From contig MCGO01000177.1 of the NCBI GenBank assembly GCA_002104985.1, forward strand, positions 1 through 64,000: 64,000 bases of DNA. The letters run 5' to 3'. Numbering within the stretch: position 1 is the stretch's first letter; every line of letters starts with the position of its first letter. The notes beneath the pieces were generated by a model that made no database searches, was not told the origin of the DNA, and worked only from the letters and a program-made list of their open reading frames with translations. Source of the DNA: Rhizoclosmatium globosum. Taxonomy: Eukaryota; Chytridiomycota; Chytridiomycetes; Chytridiales; Chytriomycetaceae. This document shows positions 1 to 10,675 of this stretch, piece after piece. The translations under genes were made by a program, and so were the position numbers.

Positions 1-603
1 ATACTTCTACTTCAAGGCTGTTAATACGTATCCCTCCATTCATAGGGGCTTCTCACTCATAAAGACTGGAATAATGCCATAAATGTACCAGTCCTCTTTA
101 TCAATCCAGGTGAGTATCAACTGGTTTGCAGTGTGGCTAACAACACGCCACCCTCTCTCCCTATTCCCTTTCTTGCATATCCTCTCATTACACAGATATC
201 GATTCAATCGATAATATGGATTCTTTAATTCGGAATGTATTGTCACGAAAACCCCCTTCGCCCACCTTGAAAACACCAATTCTCGCTCTCACAACACATC
301 TGGTCTCAGATCTTTTCATATACTTCAATAGAATGTACTCTTGTACCACCTTCTCTTCGACTACTTCTCCAAAGTCATTCCTTTCCTGGGTTTGGAATCC
401 ACAACCACCCACTCACCAATATAACTTAACTTATTTCCCATTCAACACAACCCTTCTACAAAATCAACTCATGCACGAACACCATCACCTCTCCGTAACC
501 CTCAAATGACCCGGATGCTCTTGTCCGAGAATCTGTTGGCCTCCCCTCCATACTTTACCAATCATCACCCAAATCCTCCGCCCTCTCTCACCGACAACAC
601 CCT

Positions 604-1050
604 CCCGATGATTGGAAACGAACTCTTTTATCTCCATTAAATCAGCACTTCACTCTGACACCATCGTACTCGAACCCTTCGCAAAAGGGAATCAGCGTTA
701 TCTGGACATCATCATTTCAACCTTCCGCAATCAACTCACTATCATCAACCCAAGCACTCTGTTTACATCCACCACTTGTCGTTGACGAGGAGCGGCCTCG
801 AATAAGAGATTTGGTCATTGACGGTGTTCCAATCCACGAGACCCGTGGATTCAGTGTCGAATTATTGTCTCCCGAAATGCATGTTTTAATTTTGAACAGC
901 CGTGGATCCGCACTGGATATAAATACTCTCTTGGAACAGTCGAAGATGAGAACCTCAAAGGACGGAGATAAGCAAATCGTTGAAACCAAAGCGGAGGATA
1001 TGAATTCAAGGAATCACGGAGAACTCTTTTGCTTTCATTGGTTGGCTTAG
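604..1050 (+). pseudogene. degraded ORF of unknown family
   Basis: A reading frame is open from about 604 to the stop at 1050. It has balanced, protein-like composition around VIDGVPIHETRGFSVELL. A second protein-like stretch in another frame (about 625-790, including EPFAKGNQRYLDIIIS) overlaps its 5' half. This suggests one original protein split by a frameshift near 770. A further short ORF at 216-509 may be upstream remains of the same gene. No family is recognised, and no intron signals that would repair the frame were found. Confidence 0.3.
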
Positions 1051-1906
1051 TTGTAATTGGGGTGGCATTTTGGGCTTCTATTTAAGTTTTGGCCATGAAT
1101 GAATACACTTTTGCCTCCAGAGAGTGAGAGAACTCGATAAAGCGTATTTAAATACATTAGTCCTGCAGATATTCCAGATGCAACATAATGCACGGCGGCC
1201 ACTTCAATAGACGAACCTTAAGTAAGCATAAAGTTGGATATAAAGAACTCAAGTTGTGTATGAGCTGCGAATAAAGTTATTATAGAGAGGGAACAAAAAT
1301 GGGGAAAGAACAGTGAGTGCGTGCTGCTGGCTGTGGTCGGAGGGCTTATCATAGAGATGAGGTGGAGATGGACTGAAACAGTCCGTTGTTGTTGTTGTCC
1401 AAACCGAATACATTGCCTAGCATATCCAAAATATCGTGCTTCATCGATCACGTATACAAGGCGGATGCGATTGAGAACATTTACATTGCTGCTACTTTGA
1501 AAGTTACGGCTTTCCTTCCTTAGTGCCTCGTCTTTCAAAGCTGTTAATCAAGTTAGAATAAAACGATCACTTTCCAGAGCATATTTCGTTGTCTCAAATA
1601 TTGAACACTTTTAAGTCTTGTACTCTTAATGAGGTGGCGTTTTTCATAACCAACAGAAAAGAGAAGAGAAAGGTGAGCTTTTGGAATCAATGAGAACTAG
1701 ACTGAAAGAAAGCATCACAATCCCAAATTGATGATACTGACAGCCCCTCATAATGAAGCCTAAAAAAGGCTTATCTGTATTCACACCACATTTCATTTGT
1801 AGGACATGAAGACGTCAATGCTGTACTCTCACAAACTTAATTCCTGACATGTGAGAGCTACATACTGACTTGAGGTGTGCTGGCGCGTGTTACATGGCTC
1901 TCCTAT
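1051..1906. other. intergenic, no gene seen
   Basis: AT-rich DNA with short ORFs in both directions and no conserved protein-like stretch. Scattered TATA-like and AATAAA-like sequences are present. I see nothing further here. Confidence 0.5.
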
Positions 1907-1960
1907 GTCGGGGGCTTGCTCTTGGAGATGAGATGGAGATGCATTGGAGTTCGAGTGACT
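1907..1960 (+). promoter_or_regulatory. distal upstream module of glycoprotein family (copy 1)
   Basis: Begins GTCGGGGGCTTG, then a purine-rich GAGATGAGATGGAGAT stretch, about 220 bp before the first ATG of the broken glycoprotein gene. Matching blocks lie at similar distances before the other family members (9993, 10447, 12722). This argues for a shared promoter element rather than chance. Confidence 0.5.
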
Positions 1961-2125
1961 GCACAATTTTCAAGGATATGGTCAAATGTACACGCTTTTT
2001 GCCGACGGAAATGCATGGCTATGTCGTTCCGGTCATGAGAAGATGGATTACTAGGGCTGCGGTATATCAGTTATGAAAAGCATGTTGGTAACATTTTTAA
2101 TCAAAAAAACTTGCTCCAAAAACCG

Positions 2126-3538
2126 ATGGCTCCACAACCAGAACTTATCGTCGCTTTGAAGCCAGATGCGCAGATCTACAACTTCACTGCTGGCGCCTAT
2201 GAGCGTACCTTTTATAAGGTCAACGACTGTGACTTGATTCCCAGCCTGCCGATCTCAAGTGTCTCGACTTCTCCATCAACAACTTCTCTTACAACAGCAC
2301 CAGATTGGACTTCTCTCCCCAAGGCCCTGTTCGCTCCAACCTTGTGTGGAAGGACACCACATCCTGCTCCGGTGACTTTGCTGCTCGTATCAATGCCACT
2401 TACGGGTATGCTCTTGACGGAGATGTCTTTAGCCAAATCCGTCCAAACGAGAGGACCAATGTCATTGAACGCATTCAACTTTCATTCTACTTGAAAAAGG
2501 ATTTGCCACCCAAGCAGCTGTTGACACTCGTGCTCCACTCCAAGACCCTACTGTACCTTGCCATACATTTCCAGTTCGGTCCCATACTTTGGCAACGGAG
2601 CGTTGTTGGCTGAGAAGCAACCAGTTTGTGGTCCAAACGCTCCAAAGTGGAACTCCTCCGCCAACTACCCTCCCTATGCGTTCTCTGTCGTTCAAAATGT
2701 GTTTACAGTCCCAGATGGCAGCATCGCCATCGTCTTCGGTGGTCGCAACATTGGAGTCCGTGACTTGGCTGCGGCTTACTCTGTCAATGCGTCCACCATT
2801 GCGTACAAGTTCATTTCGGCCACCAAGTTCTCTATCGTTGTTCCATCCAAGGCCGATGACCTCTCTGCCGAAAACTCTTGTGTCTACAACTACCGCACGC
2901 TTGTCGTCTCTGAAACTAAGGGTCGCAACTACACTTTGGCAAAGGTCACTCAGGGAACAATCCCACTGAAAGCCAACGTCAGTTTGTCTGATGGGTGCAT
3001 TGACGGTTTGGTTGATTTCGGAGCCAACAGTGGCGGAAACGGATACGTTGGAAATTTTGGTTTTACTGGAACACTACACTCTGTGGTTCGCCTCAGCTCC
3101 AAGGCCGTTTGAACCGCTACTTTGATTTAGAGACATACTTTTTCTAAAAAAGCAGCAACCTCTTTGGCAATGACCGTCGCGATGGTCTGACTGACTTCAC
3201 CTTCTCTTACGTTGACAATGCTGCCTTTGCAACCACTGCAACCACTACTGTCGCCGCTACTTCTACTTTTGCTTCTTCCACCGTTTCCACTGTTGCCAAG
3301 TCTGCTTCTGCTTCTGGATCTGGATCTGCTGTTGCTTCCGCCACTGTTGTTGTTACTACCACTGCTGCTGCTGCTGTCCCAACCGCGTACGTCGCTCCAG
3401 CCAACCCTACCGCGTACGTTGCTCCAGCTGTTCCAGCTTACGGCGCTCCAGCAACAACAACAACAACTTGTACAAGGGTGCTGCTGTTGAGAAGGTTGGA
3501 GTCTTTGCCGCCCTCTTGTTGCCGTTTTCCTTGCCTAA
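2126..3538 (+). pseudogene. surface glycoprotein family, frameshifted copy 1
   Basis: Matches the intact paralogs at 10676-12121 and 12921-14384 from the first codons (IYNFTAGAYERTF) through the Cys-containing ectodomain (VWKDTTSCSGDFAARINATYG; AEKQPVCGPNAP; DLAAAYSVNAST) to the Ser/Thr-rich stalk and the PTAYVAPAVPAYGAP tail. The matching segments lie in different frames. Shifts are needed near 2245, between about 2440 and 2600, near 3095-3110, and near 3450 (loss in the CCAACAACAACAAC run before LYKG). A stop also interrupts the segment after DLETYFF. With at least four lesions this is the most decayed full-length family member. It keeps the family's upstream module. If expressed, only fragments would be made. 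Confidence 0.75.
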
Positions 3539-3615
3539 ATGCCTCTTCTTTTATGGATGCAGATTGAAATGAAGTTATCAAATAGAATAAAGATTATCTC
3601 TGAATAAGTCAAAAA

Positions 3616-4685
3616 ATGACCCAACACATCGCTGTCCTTCCCACTCTCATCAAATGGTCTAACCCATCTAAAACCGAGCAAGCCATCACAGAGTACATCG
3701 CATCAAACAAGATTGAAGCAGGCACGATTGAGCACGCAGGTAACGATGCAGTTACCAGTTACTTGTTACTACCGGTAGTCACCAACCACTCTCTTATCTG
3801 AACCCAACCCAAATCCAGAGTTCCTGACACAACTCGCCCGTGCCAAGGACTTCAAAAGCACTTTGACCAGGCAAACGAGACGCTTTCCAAAGTCAAATCG
3901 ACGTTTGAACTTGTCGAATCGCAGCTCGAAGACGCTGATTCAGACTCCGATGCCGCTCTTTCTGTGCGAAGAGTGAGAGTGCGGTACCTTCTCGAACGGG
4001 GTCGTGTGCTGAATTCAAGCGGGAATCCAGAAGGTGACTAGATGTTCCTACTAGTAGTGCTGTGTTTGACAGTTACTTACCCTCGAACCTCCCCTAACCA
4101 CAACCACCAACCACCAACCACCACCTACCACTAGCTGCTATTGCTCCATTTAGAATGGCTATGCAAGTCGCTAGGCTCTCGGACTCTCTTGCCGAGTACC
4201 AAGTCGATGCCATCCACATGTTGGCAATTGCTGTTTCAGACCAGGACGAGAAGGTCGCCTGGACCGCAAAGGCTATTGCTCTCTGCGAAAGTCTACCGCT
4301 CCAGAAACGAAAAAGTGGTTGGGCTCTTTATACAATAACCAAGGGTGGAATGCCATTCGGTTGGAGAGTTTACACTCGCCCAAGAGTACTTTGAGAAGGC
4401 ACTTGTCGAACGCAAAAGATTGGAAATCCAGAAACAATCAAGATTGCTGAGTGGTGTATCGCTCGATGCCTGCGATCTTTGGAACAATTTGACAAGGCCT
4501 TGGAGGTACAGGAACGATTAAGCGATGCCGATGTTTACGTGTGCGAGGAACGTGCTATTTGTATGCTCGTTTGGAGGGAAGAGAACGGATGCGAAACTGT
4601 TTGCTGAAAAGCTTTGGCGATGTTCAAGGATGGAGACGTTCCCGAAGAGCGTCTTGCAGTTTTGAGAGGAATCATCGCTGCTTGA
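3616..4685 (+). pseudogene. TPR-like helical-repeat protein, frameshifted
   Basis: Starts at MTQHIAVLPTLIKW and continues in pieces: KDFQKHFDQANETLSKV (frame change near 3800), AEYQVDAIHMLAIAVSDQDE (4187 on), a segment reading LGSLYNNQGWN (near 4320), then YFEKALVERKR and ERDAKLFAEKALAMFKDGD, ending at the TGA at 4683-4685. The last part resembles a TPR array (A-x-EYFEKAL; QFDKALEVQERL). At least four frame changes are needed. A possible intron with pyrimidine- and CCACC-rich sequence lies around 4035-4135. The role cannot be read from the sequence. Either a true pseudogene or a gene hit by consensus indels. Confidence 0.55.
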
Positions 4686-4807
4686 ATTAATAACGAATGT
4701 TAATCGTCATATCTCTTTCTCTTTATTTTAAGATCCAGTTTTCTGGCAGAGAAAAAAACATCTTTCAAACTTGAGCTGTGTCCCTTCAAAACGAAAGCAA
4801 CATCCAA

Positions 4808-6149
4808 ATGCTGTACTTCACTACCACAGACGTGGATAACTTACGTCAATACTCTTACAAGTCAATCGACAAGTGAGCGCCCTTCACACGAGCTTTGAAT
4901 CTTTTGATGACAAACCATATCCACAACAACCCAGATCTTTCATCGCAACAAAGATTCTCAACCCCTACTGGTGGTCTTTAATAATAGAATATGTCCCTCG
5001 TTGGGTAGCGTGAGTCTTTCCTTCACATCCTACCATTCAAAACAGACCTCTGAAACATTCTATTTCTAATCTTACAAACATAGTCCAAACTTGATCACTC
5101 TCACTGGATTTCTCTGCATAATAATCAATCTCATTTTCTTACTCCTCATTCACCATCACTCACTGAACCATCCCATCCTACCTCTACGTTTCATTCGCTC
5201 TCGGACTCTTTGCATATCAATCCCTCGACGCAATCGATGGAAAACAAGCTCGCAGAACTGGCACATCGTCTCCACTCGGAGAGCTTTTTGATCACGGCTG
5301 CGATGCTCTCAACACCGGGTTCGCCACCTTTTTCGGCGTTACAGCGTTAGGCCTGGGACAAACGTGGTGGCAACTATTCACTGTATATTCCTGTATCGGG
5401 AATTTCTACTTAAGGTGTGCTCCTTTCATTTGAATCAATCGAAAAAACAACGAATAACCCTCCCTTTCAGTACATGGGAAGAATACTACACGTCCACACT
5501 ATATCTCTCTGAATGCTCAGGCCCTATCGAAGGAGTATTCACAATCATTGCGATTCTTTTAACCACATCCGTGACTGGTCCGGAAATCTGGTCCGAACCA
5601 CTCCCAATCATCCACCTCCCCGTGAACATCCTGTTTGTTGCTTTTGGATGCATAGTGATTGTCTGGAATGTTTACACATCATATTCAAATGTCTTGCAAG
5701 CTGTCGCTACAAATCCAGGTGCAGCAGAACGGTTCAAAAAGTACCCACCTTTGCTTACCCTGTCTCCATACTTGCTCCTCGTTGTCATTACTTCATTGCT
5801 TCCTCTGAGCTCTGCAACTCTAGTTGAGAGTGCTTCAATCGTTCCGTTCGTTATTTTCATCACGTTTCTGTTTGCCCAACAGATTGGATCTATTATTGTA
5901 GCTCATGTTTCCAAGCGAGGATTTCCTGTGTCCGAAATGATAGCTCCGGGGATCTATTTGTCGCTCTTGGCCGGATCACTTCAGATTGCATTTGGAAATG
6001 GACTCACCTTGTGGTGGGGCTTGGCAGTTACTGCAGGCTCATGGTATGCGCTTTGGGCTGCAAGAATAATTCTTGATATGTGCGAGATATTTGATATCCA
6101 CTGTTTGAGCATCAAGAAAAGAAGCGATGACTCAAAACTATTGGGTTGA
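4808..6149 (+). CDS. CDP-alcohol phosphotransferase (choline/ethanolamine phosphotransferase)
   Basis: Catalyses the last step of the Kennedy pathway, moving phosphocholine or phosphoethanolamine from the CDP form to diacylglycerol in ER/Golgi membrane. Exons are 4808-4872, 4935-5009, 5084-5414 and 5471-6149. All introns are GT-AG and join in phase: ...YKSIDK/SFIATKILNPYWW, VPRWVA/PNLITLTGF, GNFYLS/TWEEYYT. Exon 3 carries the full family signature DG-x2-AR-x8-G-x3-D-x3-D (DGKQARRTGTSSPLGELFDH then GCD). Exon 4 encodes several hydrophobic segments, as in the family. One oddity: a +1 shift is needed near 5165-5170, between LLLIHHHSL and PSYLYVSFALG, and no intron can explain it. Whether the substrate is choline or ethanolamine cannot be told. 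Confidence 0.88.
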
Positions 6150-6232
6150 GACTTGAGCTTATTTAAAGAGTTTTAATTTTGAATAAAGAAGGTTGGAAGT
6201 ACATATAAACCGTCTTCAAGAATATCTGAATT

Positions 6233-6550
6233 TTAGAATGCTGATAACAGAAAAATTATAGCATCAATGATTTTCTTTTTGTCCTTCTTATCTAACGTTT
6301 TAAAGATTTCGTAAGGGCTCTTTCCATGGATATCGCGTATATATCCTGCTGCTCCTCCAGCAAATGAGAAGGTTGTCACAGATATATAGTCTGTTTTGAA
6401 TTGTTTGCACAACAAACCAATCTTGAAACAATCAAAGCACTTAACCCTCAATGACGAATTGCTTGGACAAATTATAAAGTCCTGCATTTTATTGTTGACG
6501 AATGGAATGATGGACCACGAACCCACAAAGTAGCTTCCTGTCTTCTGCAT
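6233..6550 (-). pseudogene. truncated copy of J-like/glycine-zipper gene (C-terminal part)
   Basis: The last ~45 residues (FAGGAAGYIRDIHGKSPYEI, then FKTLDKKDKKKIIDAI) match the second exon of the neighbouring gene at 6625-7249 (AGAAAGNVRDTHGKNCYEVF). The preceding ~55 residues show no J-like domain and no relation to it. This looks like a partial tandem duplication that captured exon 2, with unrelated or degraded sequence upstream. Both copies are on the same strand and about 75 bp apart. It could still make a short protein. Confidence 0.5.
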
Positions 6551-6624
6551 TTCGAATTAACTTGAAGATGTACGATGTTTTTTTATTTAATAATGTATAG
6601 TACAAACAGTTAAAAACCGTGATT

Positions 6625-7249
6625 TTACACCCGAATTTTTTCAAATCCATGAGCCTTGCCAAGAAGCATAACTCCCAGAGTTATCCCTTGTATAATTTTC
6701 TGTTGGTCTTCTTTTTTCATACTTTTAAAGACTTCGTAACAGTTCTTTCCGTGCGTATCGCGCACGTTTCCTGCTGCAGCTCCAGCGATGGCGAATCCGA
6801 CAGCACCAACAGGACCGGCTGTATAGCGTAAGCACTTCGATTGCAATACAAACCGCTACACTCACCAACCATAAATCCAAAGACGCCTCCGGATATAGTT
6901 CCGATGATAGCATTAAATGGTGATTTTTCAGACTCACTTGAGTCTTTGAATGAATCTTCAACTGTCACTGCCAATCGATTGAAAACCGCTTCGTACACCT
7001 CGTCTGGGTTGCAATTCCAAATACGTGTTGGTACTTGATATTCTGAAGTCATACTAGTATTCCTTAAGGAGGCATCATATTCGTTTCGATCGGTTGTCAG
7101 AACCAAAAAGCAATTGCTAGCTGCCTGAATTTCTCCTTGTCGAGGCTGTTACTGTATCCTAACTCTACATATTTACGCTCGATGGCGTCAAAAGTGGCAT
7201 ATTCACTGACGTGAAGAACATCATAAGCAGTCAAAGATGAGCTTCTCAT
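6625..7249 (-). CDS. J-like domain + glycine-zipper protein, paralog 1 (one frameshift)
   Basis: Exon 1 is 6866-7249, intron 6819-6865 (47 nt, GTGAGT), exon 2 6625-6818. The ATG at 7249 fits the starts of the two intact paralogs. Residues about 5-60 resemble a J-domain fold (TAYDVLHVSEYATFDAIERK, later TTDRNEYD) but lack the HPD triad. A Gly-rich segment GTISGGVFGFMVGE closes exon 1. Exon 2 starts with a second zipper-like run, GPVGAVGFAIAGAAAG, then RDTHGKNCYEVF. A single base is missing in a T run near 7106 (AFLVLTTD in the paralog). Restoring one T gives about 192 aa. Glycine zippers pack helices in membranes or oligomers, so a membrane-associated role is inferred. No function is known. 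Confidence 0.65.
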
Positions 7250-7673
7250 CCTATTTGATTTGTTAGAGCCTTTGTTCGGTCGAGGCGATGCCGCACGAAT
7301 GAATAAATACTGACTAGGCTTAACTGTTATCATTAACCAATGTTTTAAGCATCAAAGGAACGATTAGATCCATAACAGTTACGCTTCATTAGGCCAGAAT
7401 CCATGTCCTCGAATGCAGTCGATTCAACGAAATTGAAAGAGTGGTCATGTGGTTCCGAAACGACGGAGATTGGAAAATCAAGTAAATGAGGCAGTTGTCA
7501 CAACCAACGCACTACCAAATTCACAAAAATTAGACCAATCGGAGAGAACCGTCACAATTATTTCTCAAAATTCTCAACATTGAGGCCATGCAGTGAGCAC
7601 ACGCGCCAATTTTGAGATATAAAAACGAGTACCACCCTTTCTGTCAAAGAATCGTGATTGAAATAACTTGAGA
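7250..7673. promoter_or_regulatory. intergenic between J-like gene and PLA2-like gene; TATA-like box
   Basis: Divergent promoter region. A clear TATA-like sequence (GATATAAAAACG, about 7615-7626) lies some 50 bp before the ATG of the phospholipase-like gene on the plus strand. Nothing else recognisable. Confidence 0.45.
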
Positions 7674-8396
7674 ATGGTCTCCACCACCATCTTTCTTACC
7701 CTTGCTTCCTTGGTCCTCAACGCCACCGCTGATACTCTTTGCTGGTCTTGGCCCAAGACTACTACCGTGTTTGCTGGAGCTCAACAGCCACAAGGAGCCA
7801 GAAACACGGTCAAACTCTCTTTTGGCGAGCAGTGTGCACAATGGACAAGTTGGTACGACTACCAATGCGTTCCGTGCGGACAGAAACCAGACGTTGTGGA
7901 ATCTGCGTTGAGAAGCTTTTCCCCACCACAATGTGGATTCAAGAGGTGACTGCCCCCTTAGTTCGTTGAACAAAGACTAAATATGTTTCGTAGATGCAAT
8001 TCGGATGGATGCACCGTTCCTGGGTCTGTGAAGGGCTGGCCAGGCGTAAGTGACGTGCGCGAATTCTTTGCAGAATCCTGCTTGCAACACGATTTTTGTC
8101 TTGCCGATCGCGGCAGCCCATTGAAGCTGGCTGATTGTAACAGGCGCTTCCTTAATAATATGAATGCGCAATGCGACACTTTGGAGGAGGACATTGGGTT
8201 GTGTAAGATCGTTTCTGCCGTTATTGCGGGCGCTGTGGATGGACACAAGCCAACCTTTGGACAGGACAGGAACACTTGCAGTAACGGAGCAATGTGCGGC
8301 ACTGTTTCTCCTTCTGGAACTCCTGGTTCATTCGTTTCCTCTTGTCCAATGAATGACCCAACGTATTTGAGATGTCACAACGAGTCAGGATTATAA
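7674..8396 (+). CDS. secreted phospholipase A2-like protein
   Basis: Exon 1 is 7674-7945, exon 2 7994-8396. The 48-nt GTGACT...TAG intron joins CGFKR/CNSDGC in phase and gives 224 aa. Residues 1-18 (VSTTIFLTLASLVLNATA) form a clean signal peptide, so the protein is probably exported. The core SCLQHDFCLADRG in exon 2 has the Cys-x3-His-Asp-x-Cys arrangement of the secretory PLA2 active site, where His-Asp activate the water. About 17 cysteines point to a disulfide-rich fold. No typical N-terminal calcium loop is evident, so catalysis is likely but not proven. The arrangement resembles the short PLA2 classes of fungi and invertebrates. Flanks give no functional clue. Confidence 0.65.
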
Positions 8397-8515
8397 TTGA
8401 AATTACCATCTCAGTTTAGCGTTTGTTTGTTTTTGTTACACATTTGATATATTCCGTGTTTGTTGTAGAGTAAAAGTAGAACTACATCAAAAGTTTATTA
8501 TTCATATGATATCCT

Positions 8516-9535
8516 TCAAAAGAAGTTAAGAGTGACTGATCCCAGCGACGAACGAGCGACAAAAGATCCTTTTGCGGCAGGATTGTTGCCAACACGTCCA
8601 TTATGAACTTCAGGACCAGATACCTTCACACTACCCAATGAAGAGGAGGCCTTGAAAGAGCCTTGGAATCCAGTTGTTTTCGCACGGATTGAGCCAGTAT
8701 TTGCCTTGATGTCATAACTTCCTTCAGCGAATGAAGGTGAAAGGTCCAAGTTGATGGATCCTGTATCTGCATGTGCAACCAAACCAGTGAATGAGCCAGA
8801 AACGGTTGCTTCGACAGATCCGGTATTCGCCTCGAGTTCAATGTGCTCTGAGACAACAGCGTCAGCAACATGAATGCTGCCTGTGTTTGCGTGCAGTGTC
8901 ACAATTCGTGATTCGAGACGCCCCGAAAAGCGAACAGATCCAACACGCTGCACCACATGCACTGCTTCAGGAGCAATGGAGCTGAAAATGTTTGACGATC
9001 CAACGCTTGTATTGATTGAGAATTCACCCACGACATTGGGACCATCGTACTTGAGGGAGGCCACACTTCCACTGAGAGAAAACGCATCCAACGATTTATC
9101 CGGAAGAACAACATCCAATTCCGTCCTCAATCTGAATTTCTCCGCGTTCTTTGGATAAGTGACAGTCACGTGCAGAACACTGTTTTCGACGACAGCTTCG
9201 ACTTTTGTGTTTTCGATTGCGTCGGAGTTGTCGCCAAAGACCGACCATTCGACTTTCGGAACTGGGCCACGTGACACGGCGGCCGTTGTTGCGCCGCCGA
9301 CCAGCGACTCGATTTTGGTGGCTGAAAACGGCGCATCGATCGGCGCAGCGCCAAACGCTTCAAACTCTGAAAAACTGTGGCGCCCGAAGCTGCGCACGGC
9401 AAATGCTGCACAGAGAATGAGAAGGAGAATTTGCCACAACTTCCACTTGGGCTTGGGCTGCTGGGAAAGCACAAATACTTGCACTGGCTTTGTTTGGAGG
9501 AGGAGAGGCTTGGTTTCTGCTACCGTTGCTGCCAT
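8516..9535 (-). CDS. Toastrack/DUF4097-like membrane-anchored protein, paralog 1
   Basis: The frame is open to 9658. The ATG at 9535 (MAATVAETKPLLL) fits the paralogs' short cytoplasmic N-termini and gives 339 aa. A single helix, LWQILLLILCAAFAV (about residues 34-48), follows basic residues and would place the rest outside (type II). The remainder is repeated short beta strands with recurring signatures: LHANTGSIHV, LEANTGSVEATV, AHADTGSINLDL, KANTGSIRAKT. The family's C-terminal module is GSFKASSSLGSVKVSG...GRVGNN...KGSFVARSSLGSVTLNF. This fits the DUF4097/Toastrack-type beta-repeat fold. It is divergent from the cluster at 14.6-20.6 kb but clearly related. Ligand unknown. Confidence 0.7.
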   Translation of the reverse strand: MAATVAETKPLLLQTKPVQVFVLSQQPKPKWKLWQILLLILCAAFAVRSFGRHSFSEFEAFGAAPIDAPFSATKIESLVGGATTAAVSRGPVPKVEWSVFGDNSDAIENTKVEAVVENSVLHVTVTYPKNAEKFRLRTELDVVLPDKSLDAFSLSGSVASLKYDGPNVVGEFSINTSVGSSNIFSSIAPEAVHVVQRVGSVRFSGRLESRIVTLHANTGSIHVADAVVSEHIELEANTGSVEATVSGSFTGLVAHADTGSINLDLSPSFAEGSYDIKANTGSIRAKTTGFQGSFKASSSLGSVKVSGPEVHNGRVGNNPAAKGSFVARSSLGSVTLNFF

Positions 9536-9992
9536 CTTTTGAGGTTTGAGGGAGAGTTTTGGTTTGAGGAGATTGAAGGGTATCACTTGTTTTGAGAGTT
9601 TCAAAGACAACCCACGATTCCACGAATCACCCACGAATTTAGAAATCTCATAGTCCATTAGTTTTCGAATGAGTTCTTGACATAAGTGCGTTCTTATCGT
9701 CTGCCTGAGGATAGAATGATATGATCATGGTCAAAGAAGTGCTTTGTTGAATGCAGTTCCGTTTACGCCGGTACATTATAGTATTGCAATAGTAACTGAG
9801 ACTAGACTGTTTGGTTGGAATAGTAAGAAGGATTAACGGGGCTTGGTTTGTTTCCTAGTGTAGGGCAACTTCCATCAACGGCGTCAATTGGGGCTTTCTT
9901 CTTCTGAGTAAACTAACCTGCCCCTAGCAAGTAAAAAAGGACACTGCACTGCCTACTTCGTTCAAAAACAAATACGAACCTTACAAAGGAGT
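9536..9992. other. intergenic, no gene seen
   Basis: Upstream region of the Toastrack-like gene at 8516-9535 (minus) and left flank of the glycoprotein remnant. No protein-like ORF or RNA gene was recognised. Confidence 0.5.
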
Positions 9993-10199
9993 GTCGGGGG
10001 GCTTGTTCTGAGATAGAGATCAAATCTCCAAACTTGCGTCTCATCACTTTCAGAGCTGACTGCAACCTCACCGACCCACTAAGACGGATCATTGAGTAAG
10101 AAATCGCTTGGGCCAGTTGGTCTTGATGCCTCCGAATTCAAGAGTTGATAAATTGTGGGCGAGTGGCAGTGCAGCACGCTGTTGAAACTTTCTTCTAAT
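9993..10199 (+). promoter_or_regulatory. glycoprotein family promoter region (copy with truncated gene)
   Basis: Contains both modules seen before intact family genes. The distal one starts GTCGGGGGGCTTGTTC at 9993 and runs through CTTGCGTCTCAT. The proximal one, about 10147-10190, reads GATAAATTGTGG...GAGTGGCAGTGCAGCACG, then CTGTTGAAA. The order and spacing match 10447-10675 closely, so this is a duplicated promoter in front of a gene fragment. Confidence 0.55.
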
Positions 10200-10319
10200 G
10201 TTCCACAAAAACCAATCTTTGGCCCCCTATCATCACTCCAACCGTATACAACTACACCGGAGGAGCATTTGAGCGTGTCTTCTTCAACCAATTCGACTGT
10301 CAAGACCTTCCACAGCCAG
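10200..10319 (+). pseudogene. 5' fragment of a glycoprotein-family gene
   Basis: About 120 bp matches the first ~40 codons of the gene at 10676 (VYNYTGGAFERVFFNQFDCQ). The start codon is damaged (AATGTTCCACAAAA instead of AATGGCTCCACAAAA) and a small insertion lies near 10225. Homology stops abruptly after CCACAGCCAG, where a 52-bp sequence shared with 22950-23001 begins. The missing 3' part may be the fragment at 22695-22949 on the opposite strand. Confidence 0.7.
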
Positions 10320-10371
10320 TAATCTACGTTATTCGAGAGTCGTGTATGCGCAGCTGTGTATACAATACAAG
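10320..10371 (+). repeat. 52-bp breakpoint repeat, copy 1
   Basis: Starts TAATCTACGTTATTCG and ends ACAATACAAG. The same 52 bp, with one difference, occurs at 22950-23001 on the minus strand. Its centre, GTATGCGCAGCTGTGTATAC, is an imperfect 20-bp palindrome around CAGCTG. Here it directly follows the broken end of a glycoprotein 5' fragment. Confidence 0.8.
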
Positions 10372-10446
10372 TGCGAACCTTTCCATCACCACACTATTAT
10401 TCCCTTCTGTAGGAAAACTTGACGGAATTACAATTATTTTAACACT

Positions 10447-10675
10447 GTCGGGGGGCTTGTTCGGAGATGTAGAGACTGGAGATCCCATCTCCACTTGCGT
10501 CTCATGTTCATTCACAGGTCAGCTTAAACTCAGAACTTTGCACGTCCGAAGCATTGTGCTTCTTGTACAGTGGGACATTTCTCAGATAGCATGTGGTTTT
10601 GATGGCCTCCGAACACAAGAGTTGATAAATTGGGAGCCAGTGGCAATGTAGCACGCTGTTGAAAACTTTCTTCAA
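10447..10675 (+). promoter_or_regulatory. promoter region of glycoprotein gene 2
   Basis: The distal module begins GTCGGGGGGCTTGTTCG at 10447 and includes CTTGCGTCTCAT. The proximal module at 10623-10670 reads GATAAATTGGGAGCCAGTGG, CAATGTAGCACG, then CTGTTGAAAACTTTC, and ends just before the ATG. The GATAAATT may serve as a TATA-like element. Conserved with copies at 9993, 12722 and, weakly, 1907. Confidence 0.55.

Noticed and set aside
3207..3490. Leu-rich and Ala/Val-rich ORFs on both strands over the stalk of the broken glycoprotein
   Set aside because: Frame shadows of a repetitive Ser/Thr/Ala coding region; the same shadows recur at 11669-12173, 13985-14430 and 22649-22933.
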